From the NCBI GenBank assembly GCA_943787265.1, contig CALSLT010000029.1, positions 1 through 64,000 on the forward strand: a stretch of 64,000 nt of DNA. The letters run 5' to 3'. A model generated the notes under the pieces. It made no database searches. It saw only the letters and a program-made list of their open reading frames with translations, and was not told the DNA's origin. Below, one piece after another: positions 49,816 through 58,330 of the stretch. The first letter of the stretch is position 1; each line of letters begins with the position of its first letter. The translations under genes and the position numbers were made by a program. The DNA is from an uncultured Planctomycetaceae bacterium (GTDB taxonomy: Bacteria > Planctomycetota > Planctomycetia > Planctomycetales > Planctomycetaceae).

Positions 49816-50356
49816 CTCTCAAAACTCCCGAGCCACAAAAACTTGCAGCCACTGCCGTTAGGTTTGCATCTTCGTCATTCCACAAAATCGCCGTCTGCGG
49901 GATGAACCGTCTGCGGCTATGGGAACTTAACCTGCCAATCGCAACCTGTCAGGACGGTTCGACCGGCCTGTCGCGACATACCGGAACTCGGATTCCGACC
50001 TTGCCGCTCAGGAACAACGGTTCGGCTGACACCGCTCGTCAGGGACCAGACGATTCCAACGATTCCCCGTCATGTGACGCTTCTGGGGGCGAGAGATTTC
50101 GGGGCAGAGAGGCGTCGCAGCAGCGACTGGCGACAGGCCAGATTCCGATATTGACCAGATTTTACCAACCTGGCATAGTCCTGCTCCTCACCTCAGAGCC
50201 TTCGCCTCACAATCGTCGACCTTTCTGGCCGGCTGGCCACCCAAGCTCTTCCACACCGCGACCATCCCCCCAATTTCGTAGCGAATTTCTTCTTCGACTC
50301 TTCTGCGCACGAGCATTCACTGCTCGGTCTCCGAGTTCACCTGAAAGGAACTCACG
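49816..50356. other. Long intergenic / leader region
   Basis: About 540 bases between divergent purU and a secreted protein gene. An open frame runs across it but its composition (Ser/Arg/Pro-rich, no pattern) argues against coding. A possible promoter lies at 50151-50179, leaving a leader of about 170 bases before the next ATG. Confidence 0.45.
50151..50179 (+). promoter_or_regulatory. Possible sigma-70 type promoter
   Basis: TTGACC (50151-50156) and CATAGT (50174-50179) separated by 17 bases, five and four matches to the -35 and -10 consensus. It lies about 178 bases before the secreted protein gene at 50357. Planctomycete promoters are poorly defined, so this is tentative. Confidence 0.35.
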
Positions 50357-51139
50357 ATGAGAGTGCATCACTTAATGAAAACGCTTCTGACTGGCCTGAT
50401 TCTGACGTCACTGATCGCTTCACCGAACACGTTGCTCGGTGATGAAATCACGGCAGCCGCGATGAAGAATTTTCAGCGGGGCATGTCCAGGTCGCACACA
50501 AGCTCATACGTCAAAGGCGCACCACAGATGCCGGCACGAATGCCGACGATTTCGGACGTCGCACTCGATCGACACGGCATTTTCCACGGCACCTTTGTGA
50601 ATAGCGGCGGCCTGCCTCAGGCTGGAATTCTGGTCGTTGCCCGTCAGGACAAATTGGATCCTCATACAGCACGAACTGATGCCAGAGGCGACTTTACAAT
50701 TTCAGGTTTGAAGAGCGGCAACTGGAATATCACCGTCGGCTCGAAGTCTTCGTGGGTTCGAGTATGGACTGCCGACGTCGCTCCGCCAGCCGCGAAGTCC
50801 AGCCTGCTGCTGACCGGAAAAGTTCTCGCGAATCCAACCGCGACAGTAATCCGAGGGCAGTCTCCCGATGACGGACTGATGGCTGCATTTGACACGGGCA
50901 CGCTCTTCTCAGTCGGAGCCGGCATCGCGGGCGTGACTCTGGGCGTCATTGGAATCTCCGAAGCATCAGAAGCCAACGACCAGGCTGACTCGGCCACTGC
51001 ATCTGCCGCACTGGCCAACGACGAAGCAGCCGCTCTGCGAGACCAGTTGAACGCTCTCAGTACGACGGTCGCCGCCCAGGACGCTCGGCTGGACGCACTG
51101 CAGACGCAGGTCGACGAAATTACTGCGACGTTAAACTGA
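50357..51139 (+). CDS. Exported protein with carboxypeptidase-regulatory-like domain and C-terminal coiled coil
   Basis: 260 residues, ATG 50357 after AAAGGAACTCACG. A signal peptide (MKTLLTGLILTSLIASPNTLLG after a short extension) leads to a beta-sandwich region (HGTFVNSGGLPQAGILVVARQD, ARTDARGDFTISGLKSGNWN) resembling CarboxypepD_reg-like folds. A second hydrophobic segment (SVGAGIAGVTLGVIGI, about residues 190-206) is followed by a heptad-like coiled coil with many Ala (ALANDEAAALRDQLNALSTT, RLDALQTQVDEI). Probably a surface or envelope protein; function unknown. Confidence 0.78.
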   Translation: MRVHHLMKTLLTGLILTSLIASPNTLLGDEITAAAMKNFQRGMSRSHTSSYVKGAPQMPARMPTISDVALDRHGIFHGTFVNSGGLPQAGILVVARQDKLDPHTARTDARGDFTISGLKSGNWNITVGSKSSWVRVWTADVAPPAAKSSLLLTGKVLANPTATVIRGQSPDDGLMAAFDTGTLFSVGAGIAGVTLGVIGISEASEANDQADSATASAALANDEAAALRDQLNALSTTVAAQDARLDALQTQVDEITATLN

Positions 51140-51313
51140 AGTCTGACCAAACCGTCGGAACGATCGTCGATTGAAATTGCCTGCTGATCTTTTCCACGAT
51201 CGACGTCCCACCTGTAGGCACTCTGTCCGCAGAAAGTCCGCCAGCGATTCTGATATTGCGGCAACCCGGCAACGTGCGACAGCATCTGCGGTTCTCAGAG
51301 AAGGAACCTGCAG

Positions 51314-51493
51314 ATGAAATCGGCAATTGGATTGATCATCGCTGCGTTGATGACTGTCAACTCGGGCTGCGCATCAAGCCCGAAGGAGTCGCACCTCGAC
51401 CGACTCTGGAAACAGGGCTACGGATTCAACAACCCGAATCCTGAACGCATCCGAAACGGCCAGAGACCGCTCAGGTTCGACGAGCGTGAATAG
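51314..51493 (+). CDS. Small lipoprotein (59 aa)
   Basis: ATG 51314 has AAGGA eight bases upstream. MKSAIGLIIAALMTVNSGC is a clean lipoprotein signal with the lipobox Cys at residue 19, followed by 40 charged polar residues (SSPKESHLDRLWKQGYGFNN, NPERIRNGQRPLRFDERE). Small exported lipoproteins with a conserved short tail are common in planctomycetes but I know of no function. It follows the secreted protein gene by about 175 bases and may share its transcript. Confidence 0.8.
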   Translation: MKSAIGLIIAALMTVNSGCASSPKESHLDRLWKQGYGFNNPNPERIRNGQRPLRFDERE

Positions 51494-51544
51494 CGAAATT
51501 AAGTCATTCAACCGTCGACGTGGATCCCCTGGCGGAACTCGTGC

Positions 51545-51916
51545 ATGACTCATTCGGCCAAAATCTCAGTCACCAGTGTCCCTCTTACAGCATCAATGTA
51601 TGGCAACGCCGACGACGCAGTGATCCGAATATCGCTCGACATTCCTGAGCCCACCAATGCAAAGGACGATTATTCTCCCCACGCTGACGTCGGCTATTTA
51701 TCAATTCGGTACGCCCAGGAATGGCCGGTGGTTTCAGGCTGGCTTGACGTAGCATATTTTCCAGATGAGGAAGTCGCAGAGCACATAATGTATCAAGTCC
51801 TTGAACAGTTCCTCAAAACCGACGAGCAGGTTCACTGTCGGATCGCACTGACGAACACTCGGTATACGATGATTCAATCTGGAGAAGAAAGCTTTTTCTT
51901 GACCGGACGCGGCTAA
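51545..51916 (+). CDS. Hypothetical protein (123 aa)
   Basis: Not recognised. Soluble, acidic, probably beta-rich: KISVTSVPLTASMYG, AVIRISLDIPEP, WPVVSGWLDVAYFPDEEVAEH, CRIALTNTRYTMIQSG. No signal peptide. No obvious ribosome binding site before ATG 51545. It precedes moxR by about 90 bases on the same strand, but nothing links the two functionally. Confidence 0.6.
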   Translation: MTHSAKISVTSVPLTASMYGNADDAVIRISLDIPEPTNAKDDYSPHADVGYLSIRYAQEWPVVSGWLDVAYFPDEEVAEHIMYQVLEQFLKTDEQVHCRIALTNTRYTMIQSGEESFFLTGRG

Positions 51917-52008
51917 CTAGCTGGGCAGAGCCCTCGCCCATCAAATACTCTTTACGACTTAACGGAAATTCTTGCCCCATTGAAGATGCTCCTGAAGAAA
52001 GAGGTAAC

Positions 52009-52947
52009 GTGTCCGAGACTAACCCGCTTGTTGAGAAGCTCGCAAAGAATATTGAGTCGGCCGTTATCGGGAAGCCGGAAGCCGTAAGACTGGCTTTGGT
52101 CGCGTTGATTGGCGAAGGACACCTTCTCATTGAGGACACGCCGGGGGTTGGTAAGACGTCCCTTGCCAAGGCGATCGCAAAAAGCCTCAACAGCGGCTTC
52201 ACGCGGCTTCAATTCACTCCTGACATGCTGCCGAGTGATATCCTCGGGTCGAGTGTGTTTCTGCCGAACAAGGGCGAGTTCGACTTTCGTCATGGGCCGA
52301 TCTTCACAAACGTGCTGCTCGCCGACGAAATCAATCGGACAACGCCGAGAACTCAGAGCGCCTTACTCGAAGCCATGAATGAGGGGCAGGTCTCAATTGA
52401 GGGGACAACTTACCCGCTGGCTCCGCCATTCTTCGTACTTGCCACACAGAATCCATTCGAGTTCGAAGGCACGTTTCCTCTGCCGGAAAATCAGCTCGAC
52501 CGATTCATGCTTTGCATTTCGATCGGTTATCCCGAACTCGGCGTCGAGCGAGACATCCTGAAGTTGCACCGTAGCGGCGAGCCTGTCGATCAACTTCAAC
52601 CTGTTCTGGAACCTTCGCAACTTGAAAGTCTGCAACAGGCCGCTCGTGACGTGCAGGTCGAAGATTCGATCGGCGACTACTTACTGTCCATCGTGACGGC
52701 CACGCGCGAGCATCCTGAATTGACGCTCGGAGTCAGTACGCGAGGAGCGTTGACGCTTTATCGAGCTGCCCAGGCTCAGGCGGTCATCGACAACCGAGAC
52801 TTCGTCACGCCTGACGACATTAAGCAGCTTGCAGTCCCGGTCCTCGCCCACCGAGTCGCCTGCAAAGGGCTCGTCCGTGAAGGCCAGCGAGAACGCGCCC
52901 GCAGCGTCATCCGGCAAATCCTCGACAGCACGCGCATTCCGACGTGA
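52009..52947 (+). CDS. MoxR family AAA+ ATPase
   Basis: 312-residue MoxR-type ATPase, a chaperone-like protein that usually works with vWA/DUF58 partners in maturation of enzymes. GTG 52009 follows AGAGGTAAC. Walker A is DTPGVGKTSLAKA (near residue 42), Walker B LLADEINRTTPRTQSALLEAM, sensor 1 FFVLATQNPFEFEGTFPLPE, and the C-terminal lid STRGALTLYRAAQAQA. The DUF58 partner in this window is far upstream; the immediate neighbour is a DUF6677-like membrane protein. Confidence 0.95.
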   Translation: MSETNPLVEKLAKNIESAVIGKPEAVRLALVALIGEGHLLIEDTPGVGKTSLAKAIAKSLNSGFTRLQFTPDMLPSDILGSSVFLPNKGEFDFRHGPIFTNVLLADEINRTTPRTQSALLEAMNEGQVSIEGTTYPLAPPFFVLATQNPFEFEGTFPLPENQLDRFMLCISIGYPELGVERDILKLHRSGEPVDQLQPVLEPSQLESLQQAARDVQVEDSIGDYLLSIVTATREHPELTLGVSTRGALTLYRAAQAQAVIDNRDFVTPDDIKQLAVPVLAHRVACKGLVREGQRERARSVIRQILDSTRIPT

Positions 52948-53163
52948 CATCCGCAATCGGAGAAAATCGTCGGCCGTGCAACTTTCGCTACGGCATCCGG
53001 GTATTGACGCCGTCAGTGCCAGAAACGACAGAATCGGGACGGGGTGGCCTTCCTGATGCTGGCAGCGCTACAATCGCCGCCCAGGTTCGAGCGAATTGAT
53101 CTCGAATTCCGGGCTTTGCGAGCAAACAAACAGTTAACAACTCAACCGGTGCATTGAAAACTA

Positions 53164-54144
53164 ATGACCGATCCGAGAATCGAACTACGAAACCCTGCGC
53201 TAGCCGCGTTGCTGGCCTTCCTGTTTCCAGGAGCCGGGCACGCTTACCAAAGGCGGTATTTCAAAGCCGCGATCTACAGCGTTTGCGTGCTTGGAATTTA
53301 CTTCTGGGGATGCTCGCTTGGTGAAGCCAAGGCCGTGCATTTTCGCTGGGACGAGCGTGCTGAAGACGGCCAGTCGCGACAGCGAACATTCGGTTATCTG
53401 GCCCAGGTTGGCGTCGGCCTCCCCGCTTTGCCTGCCGTCGCTCAGCAGCTTCGTCATGCCGACCAGCGTGACGCCCAAAACTCTGATCAGCAGCCTGGTG
53501 AGATTCTTGAAGAGATCAACTCCGAATTCACGGGGCGACTCAATCACGTGGAATTGGGACACCCGGAAATCACCGGGCAGGTTTCCGGAGTTATCAGAGT
53601 CGGCGACTACGGATACGGGACAGAGTTCGAGGGTACATTTACAGGTCAGACTGTCGACGGAAATCCGCTGCAGTTTGACTTGCTTGGCTCAAGAAATTCC
53701 GGTTCGCTGCAGATTGGTGACCGAATCACCGGCCTCGACAATGTGACAATGAGCGAACTCGTCCTTGAACAACAGGAACTCGAATTTTCTGGTGATCGCC
53801 GACGATTCTTCGTTCGGGTTGTCGACAAGACGACAGACCTCGGGATGATCGAAGGGACCATCCCGCGGCCGTTTCACAACCACTATCTGGCACCGCTCGA
53901 CGATGAGTCGTTGCAGTATCTAAATGGAAAACTTGGCAAACAGTACGAGCTTGCTCTGGTTTATACGTGGATTGCCGGCCTGCTGAACATCCTCGCCGTT
54001 TGGGACGCGCTTCAGGGCCCCGCCTACGGATACGGCGACGAAGAGCCGGAAGAAGACTCCGACGAGAAGTCGTCTGAAAAAGCTGAGGCCGCAGATGCCG
54101 ACGCCCCTGCAGCCGCAACTGCCACAGCAGGAGCCAGCTCATGA
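53164..54144 (+). CDS. DUF6677-like membrane protein
   Basis: 326 residues. The N-terminus LRNPALAALLAFLFPGAGHAYQRRYFKAAIYSVCVLGIYFWG (positions about 8-49) forms a hairpin of two membrane helices resembling planctomycete DUF6677 proteins and TM2-like 'PG-G-x-YxGR' motifs; the name is from memory and tentative. A large beta-rich middle domain is outside (EITGQVSGVIRVGDYGYG), a C-terminal membrane segment (LALVYTWIAGLLNILAVWDA) follows, and the end is acidic and Ala-rich. It overlaps the next gene by four bases (ATGA). Confidence 0.75.
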   Translation: MTDPRIELRNPALAALLAFLFPGAGHAYQRRYFKAAIYSVCVLGIYFWGCSLGEAKAVHFRWDERAEDGQSRQRTFGYLAQVGVGLPALPAVAQQLRHADQRDAQNSDQQPGEILEEINSEFTGRLNHVELGHPEITGQVSGVIRVGDYGYGTEFEGTFTGQTVDGNPLQFDLLGSRNSGSLQIGDRITGLDNVTMSELVLEQQELEFSGDRRRFFVRVVDKTTDLGMIEGTIPRPFHNHYLAPLDDESLQYLNGKLGKQYELALVYTWIAGLLNILAVWDALQGPAYGYGDEEPEEDSDEKSSEKAEAADADAPAAATATAGASS

Positions 54145-54350
54145 GTTCATCGTTTCTGCTCCTCGCCGTCGCTCAAAACACGACGTGGTATGTGCTCCCC
54201 CTTGCTGGAGCCATCAGCCTTGTCTACAGCGCCAGCCGCTACGAATTGCCTGAGCGAATCCTCAGACGAGCTGCCAGACTGTTTCTCACGATTACCGGCT
54301 TCATGGCTGGCGTCTTTGTGATCCTGTGGCTGCTGTCTGCGAATCTTTGA
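54141..54350 (+). CDS. Small two-helix membrane protein (69 aa)
   Basis: ATG overlaps the upstream stop (ATGA), indicating translational coupling. Two membrane segments: TWYVLPLAGAISLVYSAS and LFLTITGFMAGVFVILWLL, joined by a basic loop (PERILRRAARL). Presumably a partner or subunit of the preceding DUF6677-like protein. Function unknown. Confidence 0.78.
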   Translation: MSSSFLLLAVAQNTTWYVLPLAGAISLVYSASRYELPERILRRAARLFLTITGFMAGVFVILWLLSANL

Positions 54351-54450
54351 TCGGTACTTCTCCGATCAAGGTCTCTGGTTCCTCTGCGTTTTTCCTCTCA
54401 GTGACCTCTGCGATAAAAATCCAGTCTGGTCGAAGGATTGAATCACCGTC

Positions 54451-55680
54451 ATGGAAAGCGTGCTTGATCGATTTCTGCGTTACGTCAAAGTTGACACTCA
54501 GTCAGACGATGACTCCGAAAGCTATCCGAGCACGGCCAGGCAGCTCGACCTGTCACGGATGCTTGCTGACGAGTGCCGCGACATCGGCCTTACTGATGTG
54601 AACCTCTCTGAATTCGGCATCGTCACAGCCACGGTGCCGGGGAACGTCGACCACGATGCGCCGGCCATTGCCTGGATTGCTCATGTCGACACGTCGCCCG
54701 AGTTTTCGGGCAAAGACGTGAAGCCCGTCCTGCACGAAAACTACGAAGGTGGTGACATCGTTCTGCCGGGCGACACATCGCGAGTCATCACCGTCGAGGA
54801 AAATCCCGCTTTGAAATCGTTGATCGGCGCGACGATCGTCACGACCGACGGAACGACGCTGCTCGGAGCCGACGACAAGGCTGGCGTCGCCGCGATCATG
54901 GCCACAGCCGATTGGCTGATGAATCATCCAGAGATTCCACACGGACCGATCCGGCTTTGCTTTACGTGTGACGAGGAAATTGGTCGTGGCATCGACAAGC
55001 TCGACATCGCTGGCCTGAACGCCGTTTGCGGATACACGCTCGACGGCGAAGGTCGAGGGATGATCGACTACGAAACATTTTCCGCCGACGGAGCCACCGT
55101 CACCGTCGAAGGAATCAACACTCACCCTTCCGAAGGTAAAGGGAAGATGGTGAACTCGCTGCGGATTCTTTCGCACTACATCGCCAGGCTCCCTGAAGAT
55201 CATCTCAGCCCGGAAACGACCGACGAACGTGACGGATTCATCCATCCGTACGTTGTTGAGGGCGGCGTCGCCAAAGCAATGGCGAAGATCATTCTGCGAG
55301 ACTTCGACACAGCCAAACTCGCCGAACAGGCAGCCCTACTGGAATCAATCGCCGAAGATCTGCGAGCCGCTTATCCCAAAGCAACAATCACCGTCGACGT
55401 GAAAGAGCAGTATCGAAACCTTGCCGACGGCCTGAAGTCGGAACCACGAGCAATCCCAAAAGCCGAGCAGGCCATGAAGGCGGCTGGCCAGGATCCCAAA
55501 CTGACCATCATCCGCGGCGGCACCGACGGTTCCATCCTCACCGAACGAGGCCTCCCCACCCCCAACCTCTCGACCGGCGAACACAACCCGCACTCGCCCC
55601 TCGAATGGACGAGCAAAGAAGAACTCGAAACCGCCGTCAACGTGCTGGTCGAACTTGCCAGGGCCTGGAGCGCCGACTAA
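54451..55680 (+). CDS. pepT: Peptidase T (tripeptide aminopeptidase)
   Basis: Zinc-dependent M20 aminopeptidase that removes N-terminal residues from tripeptides. 409 residues: MESVLDRFLRYVKVDTQSDDDS start, metal ligands in IAWIAHVDTSPEFSG (His near residue 78), GADDKAGVAAIM (Asp), CFTCDEEIGRG (Glu pair), and RGGTDGSILTERGLPTPNLS with HNPHSP near the C-terminus. Length and motifs fit PepT well. Stands alone. Confidence 0.95.
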   Translation: MESVLDRFLRYVKVDTQSDDDSESYPSTARQLDLSRMLADECRDIGLTDVNLSEFGIVTATVPGNVDHDAPAIAWIAHVDTSPEFSGKDVKPVLHENYEGGDIVLPGDTSRVITVEENPALKSLIGATIVTTDGTTLLGADDKAGVAAIMATADWLMNHPEIPHGPIRLCFTCDEEIGRGIDKLDIAGLNAVCGYTLDGEGRGMIDYETFSADGATVTVEGINTHPSEGKGKMVNSLRILSHYIARLPEDHLSPETTDERDGFIHPYVVEGGVAKAMAKIILRDFDTAKLAEQAALLESIAEDLRAAYPKATITVDVKEQYRNLADGLKSEPRAIPKAEQAMKAAGQDPKLTIIRGGTDGSILTERGLPTPNLSTGEHNPHSPLEWTSKEELETAVNVLVELARAWSAD

Positions 55681-55743
55681 CCCTGCGCCCAGATCTCCCA
55701 TCGCTTCATCACCAGCCTGTTCAGCATGTCGGAGCTCCACAAC

Positions 55744-56757
55744 ATGGCCTCTTCGTTGCCGCCGAGAAAAATGGTCGGAGGAATCGCAGCCGTATTCGTT
55801 GTCATTGCCGGAGCGGCTGCAGCATTGGTTGCTTTCAGAATAGATGAGCGCGATTCGACCTCAATAGACTTTTGGCCCGTCGAACGGCTGCGGCGTCATG
55901 TCTTCCTGGACGAAGGATGGAATGAATTCTACGCTGCAATGCAATCGATAGACCTCTGGCGCGAGGATCAGGTCGAAGATATCGTGCGGACTTATGTCTT
56001 CGAAGGGGGTGGGGAACAACTGGAAGCAGGCCTGCTTGCGGCTTTCGAAAGAACTCGGCAACCTCTTCTTGAAATTCTTTCCCACAACACCACATCTGAG
56101 GAATTCGTCACTTCGCGTCTCGGCCATGCAGCACCACTGTGTCGCGCCTGCCGGATCTTACCAAAGGACGGACGGTCACTTGTCGCAATTCCTCTGTTAC
56201 TTCCGTATCTCACCGTGGAAGATGAGTACGCACGCGCGAATGTCATTGATGTGATTATCAGGACAGGCCACGAAGACTGTCTTGCTGCGGTCAAGGCCTG
56301 CCTTGACTCTAACGCTTGCTGGAGAATGACGCTTAGAGCTCTAAACACTCGGGCATGGCAGAGGAAACTGCCACCAGAAATTGAAGCCTATGCCTGGCCG
56401 TTTTTGAAAGAGTTCGTGCGTTCAACGATGATGACTGAATTAGCAGCCGCCGTCATGTTGAGAGTGAACGATCAACGTGCCACTCCATTCCTCACTGGCC
56501 CCGATCTATTCGATTTTGGAAAACCACAGTTTGGCGAGATTCTGTCTGCCTATTGCGAAGTTGATTCGGTCATCGATCGAACTCTGCTCCTGTCGCTGAT
56601 CGCTCGTGCGGAAGCAAATTCGGACGAAGGGCACGCGTGGTTTTCGTACCGGGGTGATCGCTCGTACTACTACAGAACTCTTGGAACCCTGCTCGCTCGA
56701 CTCCGACACCCGGAAGACTCTGGAGTGATCGCGCGATTGATGAATCACGACATCTAA
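55744..56757 (+). CDS. Membrane-anchored hypothetical protein with HEAT-like helices
   Basis: Not recognised. ATG 55744 has GGAG nine bases upstream and is preferred to ATG 55726. One N-terminal membrane segment (MVGGIAAVFVVIAGAAAALVAF) is followed by about 300 mostly helical residues, for example EEFVTSRLGHAAPLCRACRI, YARANVIDVIIRTGHEDCLA and TMMTELAAAVMLRVNDQRAT, which look like degenerate HEAT repeats. Likely periplasmic. Five Cys residues cluster between residues 130 and 190. Function unknown. Confidence 0.7.
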   Translation: MASSLPPRKMVGGIAAVFVVIAGAAAALVAFRIDERDSTSIDFWPVERLRRHVFLDEGWNEFYAAMQSIDLWREDQVEDIVRTYVFEGGGEQLEAGLLAAFERTRQPLLEILSHNTTSEEFVTSRLGHAAPLCRACRILPKDGRSLVAIPLLLPYLTVEDEYARANVIDVIIRTGHEDCLAAVKACLDSNACWRMTLRALNTRAWQRKLPPEIEAYAWPFLKEFVRSTMMTELAAAVMLRVNDQRATPFLTGPDLFDFGKPQFGEILSAYCEVDSVIDRTLLLSLIARAEANSDEGHAWFSYRGDRSYYYRTLGTLLARLRHPEDSGVIARLMNHDI

Positions 56758-56871
56758 GACGTGCGGCAGCCTGGTACAACTCGAACGTGAAATAGATGGC
56801 GTTCGCGTCAGGCGAATGGATGTCTCAGTTCCAGCTCGCGTTCCACACGAGAAAGAATTCCTTTGTAACTC

Positions 56872-57933
56872 TCACCGAGCCGTTGCCTTTAAACGATCAG
56901 TGAGGCGGATCGTTCGTTCTTTGGCGGCGGCTTTGGCTTTCTTCTTTGCCACTTCGTACTCTGCGATAGACCCGCCGAATGATTTTTCGAACTGGATGCC
57001 GAGGGCGGTGACGTCCCAAGCGGTCTGCACGCACTTGTCCATGTCCCACGAGCCGATCCAGATGATGTACTGGCCGTTGTCTTTCTGACGCTCTCGGCTG
57101 GCGTATTCGCCCTGGACGTAATTCAGCAGGCCGGTCGTGTGCGACACGAAAGTTTTTCTCGAGTCAGCAACCAGGTCGCGGAGTTTTTCCGGGTAACGTT
57201 TCTGCACGAGTTCCAACGCTCGCTCTTTAGTGAAGTCGTCTTTGGGTAGCGAGGATGCTGCACTTCGCACTGCCGACAAATCCTTTCGCCACTGAACGAC
57301 CGCCGCCGAGTATTCTCGCACGAATCTCGGAATGTCATTGCTCAGTGCCTTCAGGTCTTCCGTCTTGAGCGGGCCGCTCTTTGCACGGATCGCTTTCGGA
57401 AGTTTGTCGTAACGTTTGCCGACTTCTGAATACAGGTCACCCAACTTCTGCGACGCCGATCGCGACTTTGAGTCAGACTTGCTCGACGAACTTCGAGAAG
57501 ACGACAGCCGACTTCGCGAACTCGACGAGGACAACCTCGATCGGGATGACGACAGCCGCGACCGGGTCGACGAGAGTTTCGACGAAGAACTGGATCGCGC
57601 TGTTGATCGAGGCGGCGCGGCCTTGCCGCCAGTCTGAGTCGTCTTGCTTCTTATATCAGAGCTAATCGCTGAGAGACGTCGGAATACGTTAGATCGTTGC
57701 TGAGATGTCGCGTCAGAGACTTTCAGAAATCTAGACCGAAAGTCGGTCACCTTTCGCGAGTATCGATCTGCTCCGGTCGGCCCCATCGCTGAAACTGAAC
57801 TGACCTCTTTTTCCAAAGCGGTCAGTTCGGCAATCATTGATCGAGCCGTCGCGGCCGTGGCCATCTCGCCCAGTAAGCTCAGAAGTACCAAAGCGAAACA
57901 TGCAGCGGCCACAATTCGGGTGGGAATTCTCAT
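56872..57933 (-). CDS. Exported Ser/Arg-rich, helical protein
   Basis: 353 residues, ATG 57933 with TGGAG nine bases upstream. Signal peptide MRIPTRIVAAACFALVLLSL LGEMATA. Residues about 110-161 are almost entirely Ser, Arg, Lys and Leu, including a repeated SRLSSS unit, flanked by long charged helices (EKEVSSVSAMGPTGADRYSR; DLYSEVGKRYDKLPKAI; the C-terminus VAKKKAKAAAKERTIRLTDR). Suggests an envelope protein with an unstructured, basic linker that could bind acidic polymers. No family recognised. Confidence 0.72.
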   Translation of the reverse strand: MRIPTRIVAAACFALVLLSLLGEMATAATARSMIAELTALEKEVSSVSAMGPTGADRYSRKVTDFRSRFLKVSDATSQQRSNVFRRLSAISSDIRSKTTQTGGKAAPPRSTARSSSSSKLSSTRSRLSSSRSRLSSSSSRSRLSSSRSSSSKSDSKSRSASQKLGDLYSEVGKRYDKLPKAIRAKSGPLKTEDLKALSNDIPRFVREYSAAVVQWRKDLSAVRSAASSLPKDDFTKERALELVQKRYPEKLRDLVADSRKTFVSHTTGLLNYVQGEYASRERQKDNGQYIIWIGSWDMDKCVQTAWDVTALGIQFEKSFGGSIAEYEVAKKKAKAAAKERTIRLTDRLKATAR

Positions 57934-58330
57934 GTCGGAAGCTCCAGAGCTTGATCTACGGATGAAGTCTCCGGGAGCACCTACCTAGACGACTCCCTGT
58001 TCGACTCTAACCTCGCAATTTGGAGCGTCCGGGAGAGGCGAAAAAGTCTCTCGATTTGTCCTGATTCCTCGTCAGTTTCGGGCAGATTGTCACTTCAGGC
58101 AGAACGCTGCGGCGGGCAAAGTGTCCTGACGACTGACTGGACCGGCAGAGCGTGACAAACCACCAACTCGCCACTGGAGCTGCGGCCTGGAGTGACGGTT
58201 CTCATCCTCGGGAACGTGATTCGGGCTGACAGAGGGTCGCTACCAATTCCGTCCAGCCTCGATAAACTCCGCGCCGGACACGGTGTCTGGTTTGATGTTG
58301 TCGTTACTTTTTCAGGGATCTTCGGCTGCT
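57934..58330. other. Intergenic region upstream of the nqr operon
   Basis: About 397 bases between a divergent minus-strand gene and nqrA. It should contain the nqr promoter, but I see no unambiguous -35/-10 pair, hairpin or repeat. Confidence 0.4.

Noticed and set aside
50171..50185. Sigma-54-like TGGCA...TGCT
   Set aside because: GG and GC elements are 9 rather than 10 bases apart, which normally abolishes sigma-54 recognition.
49902..50360. 152-codon frame between purU and the secreted protein gene
   Set aside because: Low-pattern Ser/Pro/Arg sequence, no ribosome binding site, and it runs into the next gene's start.
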